Shown here: positions 41,231-49,251 of the stretch, one piece after another
Layout: the number at the start of each line of letters is the position of its first letter
Position numbering within the stretch: the stretch's first letter is position 1
Assembly: GCA_004557735.1 (NCBI GenBank)
Contig: SFFV01000001.1
Span: 124,001 to 188,000, forward strand
Reading direction: 5' to 3'
From: Clostridiales bacterium
GTDB taxonomy: Bacteria > Bacillota > Clostridia > Oscillospirales > Oscillospiraceae
Length of the DNA stretch: 64,000 nt
Position numbers and translations under genes: made by a program
The notes under the pieces: generated by a model
Databases searched by the model: none
Told to the model about the DNA's origin: nothing
What the model saw: the letters and a program-made list of their open reading frames with translations, nothing else

Positions 41231-42676
41231 TTATTTGCGCCACGCGGCGGGGATGAACAGCAAAAGCATCGGGTAAAGCTCCAGACGGCCGAAGAGCATT
41301 GCGAACGAGAGGAGCAGCTTGCCGAACGATGAGAAGCACATATAGTTCGACATCGGGCCGACGAGTTCCAGACCGGGGCCAATGTTGTTAAAGCAGCTCG
41401 CCGCGGCGGAAAACGTTGTGATAAAGTCCAGCCCGTCCAGCGCGAGCAGAAGCACGAGCGCGGCAAAGAGCAGGGCATATACGAGCAGGAAGGCGGAAAC
41501 GGAGCTGCAGGTATCCTCGTCGAGCGGTTCGCCGTCGGCGTGGATGCATTTGATCTGCTGCGGGTGAATGGCGCGCTGCACGCCCCGGCGGGCGAGCTTC
41601 GCGCCGATTATGACGCGCACGATCTTGATGCCGCCGCCGGTCGAACCGGCACACGCTCCGATGAACATCAGCATAAGAAGCAGCGTTTTGGAAGCCCATG
41701 GCCAGAGATTGAAATCCGAGATGGAAAAACCCGAGGTGCTCATTATGGACGCGGCTGTGAAAATCGCATGGCGGAACGCCTCGCCGAAGCTGCCGAAGAT
41801 CGGCAGGATATTGACCGCGACAAAAAGCGAGGCGACGGCGAGGATGCCGAGAAACACCCACATCTCCTCGCTGCGCAGCGCCTGCCGGAGCTTCCCGATC
41901 AGAACAAGATAGTAGATCGTGAAGTTCATGGAAAAGAGGACCATGAAAACGGTCATGACCGTCTGCGAATAGGGGCTGTACGCGCTCATACCGATGTTGC
42001 GGATCGAAAAGCCGCCCGTGCCCGCCGTGGCGAACGCCGTGGTGAGCGCGTCGAAGCACGGCATATCAAAAAGAAGCAGCACGAACATCAAAACCGTGAG
42101 GCCGATGTAGATAAGGTATAAAATCGTCGTGCTGCGGCGCATCCGCGGCACGAGCTTGCCGACGTTCACACCCGGCGATTCCGCGCGCAGGAGATGCAGC
42201 GCATCGCCGCTGTCGCCGTTCGCTATGGGGCTCACGGCCAGCACGAACACGAGCACGCCCATACCGCCGAGCCATATCGTAAAGCTGCGCCAGTATAAAA
42301 GGCTCATCGGCAGCGCCTCCACATCGGCGATCACACTTGCGCCGGTCGTGGTGAAGCCGGAAACGGTCTCAAAAAAAGCATCCACAAACGAAGGCACCGC
42401 TCCGCTCAGACAGAGCGGAAGCGCGCCGAATACCGAGAGCAGCACCCACGACAGGCCGACCGTCACGAAACCCTCGCCGGCATAATACTTCTGCCGCCGG
42501 GCTTTCACGCGCCGCAGCAGCACCGCGCATACAAGGATCGCCGTTATAGCGGCGGCAAAGGCGACGGCGGCGCTGTGTTCGCCGCGTACAAGCGCGATAA
42601 TGAACGGCGGCGTCATAAACGCCGCTTCCACTCCCAGCGCCAGGCCGAGAATGCGGCAGATCATGGCAATATTCAT
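41231..42676 (-). CDS. trkH: TrkH/KtrB-family potassium uptake channel subunit
   Basis: The 481-residue membrane protein has four pore-loop repeats with the K+ filter glycines, visible as TTTGASV, TAGTGGFSI, MSTSGFSI and NNIGPGLE. Long hydrophobic helices lie between them. It forms the K+ pathway regulated by the TrkA protein encoded just upstream (six-base gap). Confidence 0.93.
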   Translation of the reverse strand: MNIAMICRILGLALGVEAAFMTPPFIIALVRGEHSAAVAFAAAITAILVCAVLLRRVKARRQKYYAGEGFVTVGLSWVLLSVFGALPLCLSGAVPSFVDAFFETVSGFTTTGASVIADVEALPMSLLYWRSFTIWLGGMGVLVFVLAVSPIANGDSGDALHLLRAESPGVNVGKLVPRMRRSTTILYLIYIGLTVLMFVLLLFDMPCFDALTTAFATAGTGGFSIRNIGMSAYSPYSQTVMTVFMVLFSMNFTIYYLVLIGKLRQALRSEEMWVFLGILAVASLFVAVNILPIFGSFGEAFRHAIFTAASIMSTSGFSISDFNLWPWASKTLLLMLMFIGACAGSTGGGIKIVRVIIGAKLARRGVQRAIHPQQIKCIHADGEPLDEDTCSSVSAFLLVYALLFAALVLLLALDGLDFITTFSAAASCFNNIGPGLELVGPMSNYMCFSSFGKLLLSFAMLFGRLELYPMLLLFIPAAWRK

Positions 42677-42682
42677 ACCCGC

Positions 42683-44050
42683 TCACCCACGCTCGTCAAA
42701 GATCTGCCGCAGCTCCGCAATGTGCCGCTCGCGCGGCGCAATAACGATGACGGTATCGCCCGTCTGCAGGCTGTCGCCGCCGCCGGGGAAGAGAACCTTC
42801 GCTCCGCGCGAAATGCACGCGAGCAAGATCCCCGGCTGGAGCCTGACCGAGGCAAGGCTCTCGCCGAGATGCGGCACATCCGCCGTGACGAGAAATTCGA
42901 GCGCCTCGACGCGCCCGCCGAGCAGACTGTATACGGAAAGAACGCTCTCGGCGTCCGTGCTCTCCATAGCGCGGACATAGCGCGTGATCTCCTGCGCGCA
43001 GATGTCCTTCGGGCTGACGGCGCTGCGGATGCCGCAGTTCTGGCACACGGCGCCGTACTCCGTCCGGTTTACCTTGGGGATCGCCTGCGGCACGCCCTGC
43101 ATCCGGGCGTACATGCAGATGAACACATTCTCTTCGTCGAGACTCGTGAGCGCGACAACGGCGTCCATCTGCGAAATGTTCTCGCTGAAAAGGAAATCCT
43201 GCCGTGAGCCGTCTGCGCAGAGGACGGAAACATCCGGCAAACGCTCCGCGAGAGCGCGGCAGCGCTCGGCGTTCTGCTCGATGAGCTTGACGCGCACACC
43301 CGTCTCGCAGAGAAGCTCCGCGAGCGCTTCGCCCAGACGCCCGCCGCCGATGATCATCACGTTTCTCGCATGCTTTTTCCGCAGCCCCAGCTCGTCCACG
43401 GTGCGCGAAAGGGTCGCCGCAGGCGCGGTCAGATACACCTCGTCCCCGGCGCGGATCGCGAACGAGCCGTCCGGGATGATCGCCTCGTCCCCGCGGCGAA
43501 CGGCGCACACAAGCACGCGGTGGCGCAGGACGCGCGGCAGTTCCATGAGTTTTTTCCCGCAGAGTTTGTTGTTTGCATCGACCTCCATCGCCACGATCTC
43601 GGCGCGGGACTTGGCGAACGATTCCCGCCGGAGGAATGCGGGCAGCTGCAGCTGGCGGAAAATCTCGCGCGCGGCGTAAAGATCGGGCGTGACCGCCATG
43701 GAAAGGCCCAGCTCTTCCCTCAGGAGCTGCACGCCGTCAAGGTAAGCCCGGCTGCGGATGCGGGCGATCGTGTTCGGGCAGCCGAGCTTGCGCGCAAGCA
43801 TGCACGCAAGGATGTTCGCCTCGTCGTTCGGCGAAGCGGCGATCAGAAGATCGCTCTCCGGCACAAGCGCGGCGCGCTGTACGTCGAGCGAGGCGCCGTT
43901 CCCCTGTACCGTCATGCCGTCGAGCGCAAGAGAAAGCCGCTCGCATACGGTGCGGCTGCTGTCAATGATCGTTACGTCGTGTCCCTCGGCAGATACCTCC
44001 TGGGCAATGGCGAAACCGACCTTTCCTCCGCCGACAATCACAATTTTCAT
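42683..44050 (-). CDS. trkA: TrkA potassium uptake regulatory protein
   Basis: The start at 44050 (455 residues) follows AAGGAG. There are two tandem RCK units, each a nucleotide-binding fold plus TrkA_C domain: KIVIVGGGKVGFAIAQE with later GDEVYLTAP, and MIIGGGRLGEALAELL with late GDTVIVIAP. It binds NAD(H) or nucleotides and gates TrkH. Cotranscribed with trkH from a good promoter. Confidence 0.94.
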   Translation of the reverse strand: MKIVIVGGGKVGFAIAQEVSAEGHDVTIIDSSRTVCERLSLALDGMTVQGNGASLDVQRAALVPESDLLIAASPNDEANILACMLARKLGCPNTIARIRSRAYLDGVQLLREELGLSMAVTPDLYAAREIFRQLQLPAFLRRESFAKSRAEIVAMEVDANNKLCGKKLMELPRVLRHRVLVCAVRRGDEAIIPDGSFAIRAGDEVYLTAPAATLSRTVDELGLRKKHARNVMIIGGGRLGEALAELLCETGVRVKLIEQNAERCRALAERLPDVSVLCADGSRQDFLFSENISQMDAVVALTSLDEENVFICMYARMQGVPQAIPKVNRTEYGAVCQNCGIRSAVSPKDICAQEITRYVRAMESTDAESVLSVYSLLGGRVEALEFLVTADVPHLGESLASVRLQPGILLACISRGAKVLFPGGGDSLQTGDTVIVIAPRERHIAELRQIFDERG

Positions 44051-44111
44051 AGAAGGCTCCTTCTTTTTCCAAAAGCGCTTTGCGCCCTGCATCGCTGAAT
44101 GCGGTAAGCGC

Positions 44112-44140
44112 AGTATAGCATCCGGCGAAGCCGATGGCAA
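44112..44140 (-). promoter_or_regulatory. Promoter of trkA-trkH
   Basis: TTGCCA (44140-44135) and TATACT (44117-44112) are 17 bp apart on the minus strand, about 60 bp upstream of trkA. Confidence 0.65.
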
Positions 44141-44394
44141 CCGGTCCTCTCTCTGCTTAACGGCAGCTTTATGCATTGCAGAGGCTTTTGGAAAAACCAT
44201 TTTCTGCAGGTTTATCAAGGATGCGTTGCAAATCCCGTTTCCTCTTCTTCATGACGAACGGGCGATCCTTCCGCCTGTTTTGTCTCAGCAGCTTAACTGT
44301 AACACAGGATTTTCCATTCGTCATCTTTTATTTTTTCCTTCACGGCACATCCATTGTAATCCCACAAAGTTTTTGGAAAAAAATAATTTTCTTC

Positions 44395-44424
44395 TTGACA
44401 GAATGCTATAACGTTTGCTACAAT
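44395..44424 (+). promoter_or_regulatory. Promoter of the tRNA Val-Phe-Gly-Cys operon
   Basis: A perfect TTGACA (44395-44400) is 18 bp from TACAAT (44419-44424), 18 bp before the first tRNA. Confidence 0.85.
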
Positions 44425-44442
44425 GACAAAGCCGCGAAAAAC

Positions 44443-44519
44443 GGGAGCATAGCTCAGCTGGTTAGAGCACATGCCTTACAAGCATGGGGTCACAGGTTCG
44501 AGTCCTGTTGTTCCCACCA
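44443..44519 (+). tRNA. tRNA-Val(UAC)
   Basis: A full cloverleaf with acceptor stem GGGAGCA/TGTTCCC, anticodon loop CTTACAA giving anticodon TAC, T-loop GGTTCGAGTCC and encoded CCA. Confidence 0.95.
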
Positions 44520-44547
44520 TATCCCGTCTTTTACGGTGAAGCCATTT

Positions 44548-44623
<76 letters not shown>

Positions 44624-44626
44624 TTT

Positions 44627-44702
44627 GCGGGCATAGCTCATTTGGCAGAGCGCCACCTTGCCAAGGTGGAGGTAGCGAGTTCGAATCTCGTTGCCCGCTC
44701 CA
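44627..44702 (+). tRNA. tRNA-Gly(GCC)
   Basis: The acceptor stem is GCGGGCA/TGCCCGC, the anticodon stem-loop CCACC TTGCCAA GGTGG (anticodon GCC), and CCA is encoded. Confidence 0.95.
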
Positions 44703-44705
44703 TAT

Positions 44706-44781
44706 GGCGCCATAGCCAAGTGGTAAGGCAGGGGACTGCAAATCCCCGATTGCTCCAGTTCAAATCTGGATGGCGCCTCCA
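44706..44781 (+). tRNA. tRNA-Cys(GCA)
   Basis: The acceptor stem is GGCGCCA/TGGCGCC, the anticodon loop CTGCAAA (anticodon GCA), and CCA is encoded. Last of the four clustered tRNAs. Confidence 0.95.
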
Positions 44782-44785
44782 CTTC

Positions 44786-44817
44786 TTTCAGGCCGCCGCG
44801 ATCGCGGCGGCCTGAAA
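44786..44817. terminator. 32-bp perfect palindrome after the tRNA cluster
   Basis: The sequence from TTTCAGG to CCTGAAA is fully self-complementary with GATC at its centre. It is placed like a terminator for the tRNA operon but is followed by A residues rather than T. Confidence 0.5.
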
Positions 44818-44827
44818 AATTTCATAC

Positions 44828-44873
44828 GGAGTGGTATCGAAGCGGTCATAACGGGGCGGTCTCGAAAACGTTA
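44828..44873 (+). pseudogene. 5' half of a tRNA-Ser(CGA) gene (remnant)
   Basis: GGAGTGG and the following ~39 bases match the 5' half of the intact tRNA-Ser 190 bp downstream, through the anticodon loop CTCGAAA. They then diverge right after it. No acceptor 3' strand or T-arm follows, so it cannot fold as a tRNA. It looks like debris from an earlier recombination or duplication at this tRNA site. Confidence 0.7.
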
Positions 44874-45016
44874 ACTGTTTTTAGAACCGCGCATCGAAAA
44901 AACTTGATTTTTCAATGGTTTCCCAGCATTCTGTAGCAGATTTCCGTTCCGTTTTCTCTCCCCTCTTCTCCCCTGTCCCCGGTCTTTCTCGGAGAGGCCA
45001 ACCCTAAATTAAATAT

Positions 45017-45104
45017 GCAGCGGTATCGAAGCGGTCATAACGAGGCGGTCTCGAAAACCGTTAGCCCATCGGGCCCGTGGGTTCGAATCCCACCCGCTGC
45101 GCCA
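45017..45104 (+). tRNA. tRNA-Ser(CGA), integration site of the element
   Basis: The 88-base gene has acceptor stem GCAGCGG/CCGCTGC, anticodon loop CTCGAAA (anticodon CGA), a long variable arm, T-loop GGTTCGAATCC and encoded CCA. A tyrosine integrase gene ends 46 bp downstream, the classic arrangement for tRNA-targeted integration. Confidence 0.93.
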
Positions 45105-45106
45105 TA

Positions 45107-45151
45107 AACACCGGTTTTTATGCGTATTTTCGTGTAGAGCCGGTGTTTTTT
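45107..45151 (+). terminator. Terminator after tRNA-Ser
   Basis: AACACCGG (45107-45114) pairs with CCGGTGTT (45140-45147) and is followed by TTTT. It abuts the integrase stop. Confidence 0.65.
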
Positions 45152-46317
45152 CATTGAATTGCGCTCAGAGCTTCCCGCATCCCGTTCATCATCGCATCGG
45201 CCGACACGAGCTTGGAATTGTAGTCCAAATGCGCATAGACGTTGGATGTAGTGGCAATATCGCTGTGACCGAGCCATTCCTGGATCTGCTTCATGGGGAC
45301 GCCGTTGGCCAGCAGTAAACTGGCACAGCTGTGACGAAGATCGTGATACCGAATATGCCGCAGATTGTTTTTCTTGAGGAGCTTCGGAAACGAAGCTGTA
45401 AGATAATCCGGAGAAATAAGCGTTCCCATTTCGTCCACGCAAATATAGTCCAGATACCGCTTATCATAGCTCCGCCCGCATACGCGTTTATATTCCGCCT
45501 GCTTTTCTCTTTTCTCCAGCAGCAATTCTTTGAAGGCCGGTATCAGAGGCAGCGTACGCATGCTTGACTTGGTTTTCGTGGTATCGCGCGCAATCTGAAC
45601 CCGTTTTCCGCTTAGATTGCAGGATGTTACGGTGTGGCGGATTGTCAGGGTGTTGTTTTCAAAGTCAATCGCACTCCACCGGAGACCAACCGCTTCACTT
45701 CTTCTAAGGCCATAAAACGCGCCGAGAAAGATCGGTATTTCCAAGTGCGTGCCTTTTGCGGCAGCAAAAAGCTTTTCCATCTCGTGACTGTCGTAGAAGC
45801 TGCCGATAAATGGGTCTTTCTTGGGACGTTCTACCTTGTCTGCCGGATTTGACGAGATCAAATCAATTTTCACCGCATATTTCAGCGCTTTATGGATCAC
45901 GGCATGGTAATGAATTACTGTACTTGCAGAAACTCGCTTTAGCTGGTCCAAATAGAAAAATTGGATATCTGTTGCTTTTAGATCAACCAGCGGAATACCG
46001 CGCGCCTTGAAGTAGGGTATAATCGCGCGTCGGACCATGTATGAATACGATGCGTAAGTCGTCAAGGCTAAAGTGGGTTTTATGATCTCCATCCATTGAG
46101 ACAGGTAGTCTGAAAACTTGATTTTCGAATCCATGGGCTTTTCTTCCGGCTCAAATGTCTGGCGAACCTCTGACAGCATTTTCTCGGCTTTCTTCTTGTT
46201 CCCCTTTACCGGAAGCTTGGTTGAAATCCATTTGTTTTTCCGTTTTCCATTTGCGCTTGGGTAGGATAGCACCATGTAATAGATGCCGTTTTTTTCTTGC
46301 AGATGTCCTGCTACCAT
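45151..46317 (-). CDS. Tyrosine-type site-specific integrase
   Basis: The 388-residue recombinase has an N-terminal arm-binding region, a SAM-like core-binding domain (about 65-150) and the catalytic domain. The catalytic residues are in GLRRSEAVGL (Arg), HDLRHSCASLLL (His-x-x-Arg), WLGHSDIATTSNVYAH (His and Tyr nucleophile). It resembles Tn916/phage integrases of Firmicutes. The 3' end faces the tRNA-Ser gene. The start follows GGAGGA. Confidence 0.95.
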   Translation of the reverse strand: MVAGHLQEKNGIYYMVLSYPSANGKRKNKWISTKLPVKGNKKKAEKMLSEVRQTFEPEEKPMDSKIKFSDYLSQWMEIIKPTLALTTYASYSYMVRRAIIPYFKARGIPLVDLKATDIQFFYLDQLKRVSASTVIHYHAVIHKALKYAVKIDLISSNPADKVERPKKDPFIGSFYDSHEMEKLFAAAKGTHLEIPIFLGAFYGLRRSEAVGLRWSAIDFENNTLTIRHTVTSCNLSGKRVQIARDTTKTKSSMRTLPLIPAFKELLLEKREKQAEYKRVCGRSYDKRYLDYICVDEMGTLISPDYLTASFPKLLKKNNLRHIRYHDLRHSCASLLLANGVPMKQIQEWLGHSDIATTSNVYAHLDYNSKLVSADAMMNGMREALSAIQ

Positions 46318-46344
46318 AAAAATATTCCTCCTTTATGTTGGTCG

Positions 46345-46402
46345 ATTGGACTTCTGCTGTTGGCAGATACCAGTTTATCTGGTTCAGCAGCAGAAGTCCA
46401 AT
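46345..46402 (-). repeat. Long two-tier hairpin between excisionase and integrase genes
   Basis: A perfect 15-bp inverted repeat (46345-46359 with 46388-46402) encloses a second short hairpin (ACCAG/CTGGT, 46369-46383). It has no T-tract. It lies 27 bp upstream of the integrase start, suggesting control of integrase expression or a recombinase binding region. Confidence 0.7.
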
Positions 46403-46408
46403 GTGCGA

Positions 46409-46630
46409 TTAGGAAACCGGCGAGGATTTCATAACCAAGCGCATATACGAAAGAAGGTGTGCTTTGGGAATTCGATAAGAGCGCCCGACTTTTAAGCTCT
46501 CGATCTTGTTTTCCCGGATCAGCTTGTAGCCGGTCTTTGTGCTGATTCCCAACGCCCGGCTCATTTCCTCCACGGTCAGCACATCCGGGTAGTCCTTGAG
46601 AACGCTTCGATAAACATCACTAAAACCCAT
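46409..46630 (-). CDS. Excisionase-family helix-turn-helix protein
   Basis: The 73-residue protein contains a MerR/Xis-like DNA-binding fold: VLTVEEMSRALGISTKTGYKLIRENKIESLKVGRSYRIPK. Such proteins bend DNA to favour excision. The ATG at 46630 has a strong GGAGG site; in-frame codons upstream cross non-coding sequence. It is followed by a long hairpin and the integrase gene. Confidence 0.88.
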   Translation of the reverse strand: MGFSDVYRSVLKDYPDVLTVEEMSRALGISTKTGYKLIRENKIESLKVGRSYRIPKAHLLSYMRLVMKSSPVS

Positions 46631-46717
46631 TTTTGCCTCCTGCATAAATAGAATGTATTTTTGATAAATCGGGAAAAGAAAAGTCCGTTGTTTCTTTCGG
46701 CAGATGAGAAGAAAATA

Positions 46718-46744
46718 TGTCGAAAAATGACGAAAAGTGGCGAT
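46718..46744 (+). promoter_or_regulatory. Three phased Spo0A-box-like repeats
   Basis: TGTCGAA (46718), TGACGAA (46728) and TGGCGAT (46738) recur at exactly 10-bp steps in the same orientation. The first two fit the Spo0A box TGNCGAA exactly and the third misses one base. They lie between the divergent excisionase and Spo0A-like genes. Confidence 0.6.
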
Positions 46745-46811
46745 AAAGACCGATTTATCTGTTATTGGCTCTATCATCTTCTTAAATCTTTGGATTTGGG
46801 AGGATATACCA

Positions 46812-47159
46812 ATGACCGCTGTACAGGACATTCTGCGATCTTTTGGCATTACAAGATGCTACAAAGGCTTTAAACACACCGAGTACGCCATCTGTCTGGC
46901 CATCCAGGATGAATCTCGCCTTGAGGCGATCACAAAAGAAATCTACATGGAAACTGCCGAGCACTTTGAATGCAATTGGACGGCAGTCGAACGAAATATC
47001 CGAACTGCTGTTTCCCGTGCATGGACTGTCAATCCCGATCTGCTCTGCCAGATGGCAGGTTATCCATTGGAATCTGAACCAACTTCCTCGCAATTTATCG
47101 AGATAATCTCTTCCTACATAATTCGTTCGCACCAGCCGCAGCCGCTTGTTCTGCCTTAA
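46812..47159 (+). CDS. Stand-alone Spo0A C-terminal DNA-binding domain protein
   Basis: The 115-residue protein corresponds to the effector domain of Spo0A without the receiver domain. Conserved pieces are ILRSFGI..CYKGF.HTEYAI, ITKEIY...EHFECNWTAVERNIRTAVSRAW and a C-terminal PTSSQFIEIISSYI. The recognition helix keeps the VERxIRxA residues that contact the 0A box in Spo0A. GGGAGG precedes the ATG at 46812. With no phosphorylation domain it may bind DNA constitutively. It converges on mazF with a four-base overlap. Confidence 0.9.
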   Translation: MTAVQDILRSFGITRCYKGFKHTEYAICLAIQDESRLEAITKEIYMETAEHFECNWTAVERNIRTAVSRAWTVNPDLLCQMAGYPLESEPTSSQFIEIISSYIIRSHQPQPLVLP

Positions 47160-47533
47160 TCCGCTTTACTTTTTCCCGGTACGTCCTGCCCGATGCTGAT
47201 CTCGATGCAGCGGCGGATGGCATCCATCTGCCGGGCATCAAAAGACCCCAGATACTGTCGGCATTGGCGCTTGTCAATCGTCGTGATTTGCTCCAAGAGG
47301 ACGATGCTCCCATCTCGCAGGAACGTTGTTGGCGGCACCGGATACTGCGTCACCTGGCAGCCGTGCTTTCGCGGTCGGGACGTGATCGGCGCGACGATCA
47401 GCGTGGGCGCGTAGAGATTTCCGATGTTATTTTGCAAAATAACGACCGGACGGCGGCCGTGCTCTACCGAGCCCGGCTCGGCCCGCAGCTCTGCCATGAA
47501 TACGTCGCCCCGGTGAAATCCTTTGTTTTTCAT
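47156..47533 (-). CDS. MazF/PemK-family endoribonuclease toxin
   Basis: The 125-residue protein begins after GGAGG at 47533 and shows the MazF pattern: HRGDVFMAELRAEPGSVEHGRRPVVILQN, LIVAPITSR and VLLEQITTIDKRQ. MazF toxins cut mRNA at short motifs. No MazE-like antitoxin gene is adjacent. Instead the start overlaps the stop of a sortase gene (ATGA), putting the toxin at the end of the pilus operon. Confidence 0.85.
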   Translation of the reverse strand: MKNKGFHRGDVFMAELRAEPGSVEHGRRPVVILQNNIGNLYAPTLIVAPITSRPRKHGCQVTQYPVPPTTFLRDGSIVLLEQITTIDKRQCRQYLGSFDARQMDAIRRCIEISIGQDVPGKSKAD

Positions 47534-48270
47534 GGGACGACCTCCGAAATCTCTTTTTCGCAAATCGCGATAAACCGGTACTTTCCCCCGGACGCATAGG
47601 GGTGACAGGTGAGAAGCGTCAGCAATTCTCTTCCCGGCTGTATCATAACGGAGGCAATATCATCCGGAGCAATGACGGCAACGCCCGACACGCGGTAATG
47701 ACCCTCGCCCCAGAGCGTCGTCAAGATCACCTCATCTCCCTCGGTCAGCGTGGACAGATAGAGGAAATAATCCGCACCGTTAAACCCGCAATGCCCGGCG
47801 AGAACGCAGTTTGTATTTTCTCCGCCAATGGGCAGGCTCGTCTGCGAAAGATGCGCTGCGCCCTTCGCCATATTCTCCTCCGAAGCGCCGAGATAAATGG
47901 GCAGCGTTACGCCAAGCTTGGGGATGCATACCGTCCCGAAGACCCCGTCATCAATGCCGTAATCCGAAAGACATAGGGATGGCTCCTGATACGCCGAAAT
48001 GCTGGTAAAGCCCGCCTGCCGGTTATGATACAGTTCCTCGTTATATGCCTGCGCCGCCCGGAAAAGCTCCGGATATGGCAAATCCCCGTCTTCCAATTCC
48101 GTGAAAGACGGGGATTCTTCGTTCTTGTTTTCCAAGACAGTTTCATTAAATCTTTCCGCGGCTTGTTCCGCCTGCGATTCCAGGCGGTGCCCGGAGAAGG
48201 AAGGAATCAAAATAATCAAAAGCCCTAAGAGGAAAAGAATCAACGCAACGGCAAGTGATTTCGTTTTCAC
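47530..48270 (-). CDS. Pilus-operon sortase 2
   Basis: The GTG at 48270 overlaps the upstream sortase stop (GTGA) and has AGGAGG upstream, giving 246 residues. There is one N-terminal membrane helix, then the sortase barrel with catalytic His in LAGHCGF, Cys in LLTCHPYA and Arg in KYRFIAI. There is no C-terminal anchor. Position beside a class C enzyme suggests pilin polymerisation or attachment of pili to the wall. The exact class is unsure. Confidence 0.85.
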   Translation of the reverse strand: MKTKSLAVALILFLLGLLIILIPSFSGHRLESQAEQAAERFNETVLENKNEESPSFTELEDGDLPYPELFRAAQAYNEELYHNRQAGFTSISAYQEPSLCLSDYGIDDGVFGTVCIPKLGVTLPIYLGASEENMAKGAAHLSQTSLPIGGENTNCVLAGHCGFNGADYFLYLSTLTEGDEVILTTLWGEGHYRVSGVAVIAPDDIASVMIQPGRELLTLLTCHPYASGGKYRFIAICEKEISEVVP

Positions 48271-49160
48271 CGGCTCAGCGCCTCCTTTCTCCGGTGATCC
48301 CGGCGCGTCTCCCGTACAACGACCCATACAAGAACTACGGTGTCCGCCAGAATAACGCCGTAATATATGCCGTCGAAGTACTGCTGCTGCCAGCTGGAAA
48401 CTCTGCTATTCTCTTCAGCTGTTTCTGTAATCTTCGTTGAAACGGCTTCCGGCTCATAGGAGACACGATGCCCTTGCACCAGCAGACGGTGCGTATTGAC
48501 GCCATACGGCGTACAGGTGATGAGCGTGCACATGTCTTCATCCTGCTGGATGCTGAGATGCGACGTATCATCCGGGAGGACAGTAAAAATATCCTGCACT
48601 TCATACGCCAGCGTCCGGTCCAGCACATGCAGAAAAAACCGGTCTCCGACCTTCATCTTTTCCAAGTCTGTCAGCATCTTTTCTCTGGAGAGGCCGGAGT
48701 GACCGGTCAGGACGGCATGCGTCCCTTTTCCGCCTACGGGAAAGGACGATCCCAGCAGATGCCCTACGCCTTTCTCCAGCGTGCTGCCGTCCGTGCCGTG
48801 GTAGATCGGCAGGCAAATATCCAGCTCTGGGATTTCCAACTGTCCCATAATGCCGCTTTCGTTAACAGCGAGGATCTCGTCATATTCTTTCTGCGCTGCA
48901 GTCAAGCCAGTTAAAGAAAACGCGCCGTCCGCGGAAACGGATATTGGGGACAGCGCGGCGTTGTACGTCTCCGCTGCGGCAAGTATCTCTGCTACGCGGG
49001 TATCTGTCATCTCCTCCACGGCTCTGGAATACTCGGTCATTACAAGGCTCTTGTTCTTCTCCGCCAACGCGTTTCCCAAAATCGGGTACAGAATCAATCC
49101 GGCAGCGAGGAAGAGACACGCTGCACCGGAAACAAAATAAATCGTTCTTTTGTATTTCAT
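48267..49160 (-). CDS. Class C (pilin-polymerising) sortase
   Basis: I take the ATG at 49160 (297 residues), which has AAGGAG six bases upstream; the ATG six codons earlier is too close to its own GGAG. An N-terminal helix, a catalytic domain with LTGHSGL, LITCTPYGVNTHRLLVQGHR and a C-terminal membrane helix with a basic tail are typical of class C sortases, which link pilins through isopeptide bonds. It follows the major pilin gene after a regulatory-looking gap. Confidence 0.92.
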   Translation of the reverse strand: MKYKRTIYFVSGAACLFLAAGLILYPILGNALAEKNKSLVMTEYSRAVEEMTDTRVAEILAAAETYNAALSPISVSADGAFSLTGLTAAQKEYDEILAVNESGIMGQLEIPELDICLPIYHGTDGSTLEKGVGHLLGSSFPVGGKGTHAVLTGHSGLSREKMLTDLEKMKVGDRFFLHVLDRTLAYEVQDIFTVLPDDTSHLSIQQDEDMCTLITCTPYGVNTHRLLVQGHRVSYEPEAVSTKITETAEENSRVSSWQQQYFDGIYYGVILADTVVLVWVVVRETRRDHRRKEALSR

Positions 49161-49189
49161 CGGATGCTCCTTTTTCATATCTCCTCAAG

Positions 49190-49243
49190 TTATTCGCTTT
49201 AAGGTTCCTTAAAGCGAATAACTTTTTCTTTAAAACGAATAAC
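49190..49243. repeat. Inverted and direct repeats upstream of the sortase genes
   Basis: A perfect 15-bp inverted repeat with a two-base spacer (49190-49204 with 49207-49221) is followed by a third, near-identical half-site (about 49229-49243, AAAACGAATAACT versus AAAGCGAATAACT). It looks like a protein-binding operator within the pilus operon. Confidence 0.65.
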
Positions 49244-49251
49244 TCATATGT

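Larger units (their letters stand above)
44051..44442. other. Intergenic region between trkA and the tRNA cluster
   Basis: No gene is seen in this 392-bp gap apart from the trkA promoter (minus) and the tRNA promoter (plus). The middle (about 44200-44390) is AT-richer and without clear structure. Confidence 0.6.

Noticed and set aside
44786-44817. Attachment site at the perfect palindrome after the tRNA cluster
   Set aside because: It is not repeated at the tRNA-Ser boundary and sits where a terminator of the tRNA operon is expected.
46737-46811. Longer N-terminus for the Spo0A-like protein
   Set aside because: The upstream ATG at 46737 falls in the 0A-box array and has no ribosome site, whereas 46812 has GGGAGG and begins where the Spo0A effector domain begins.
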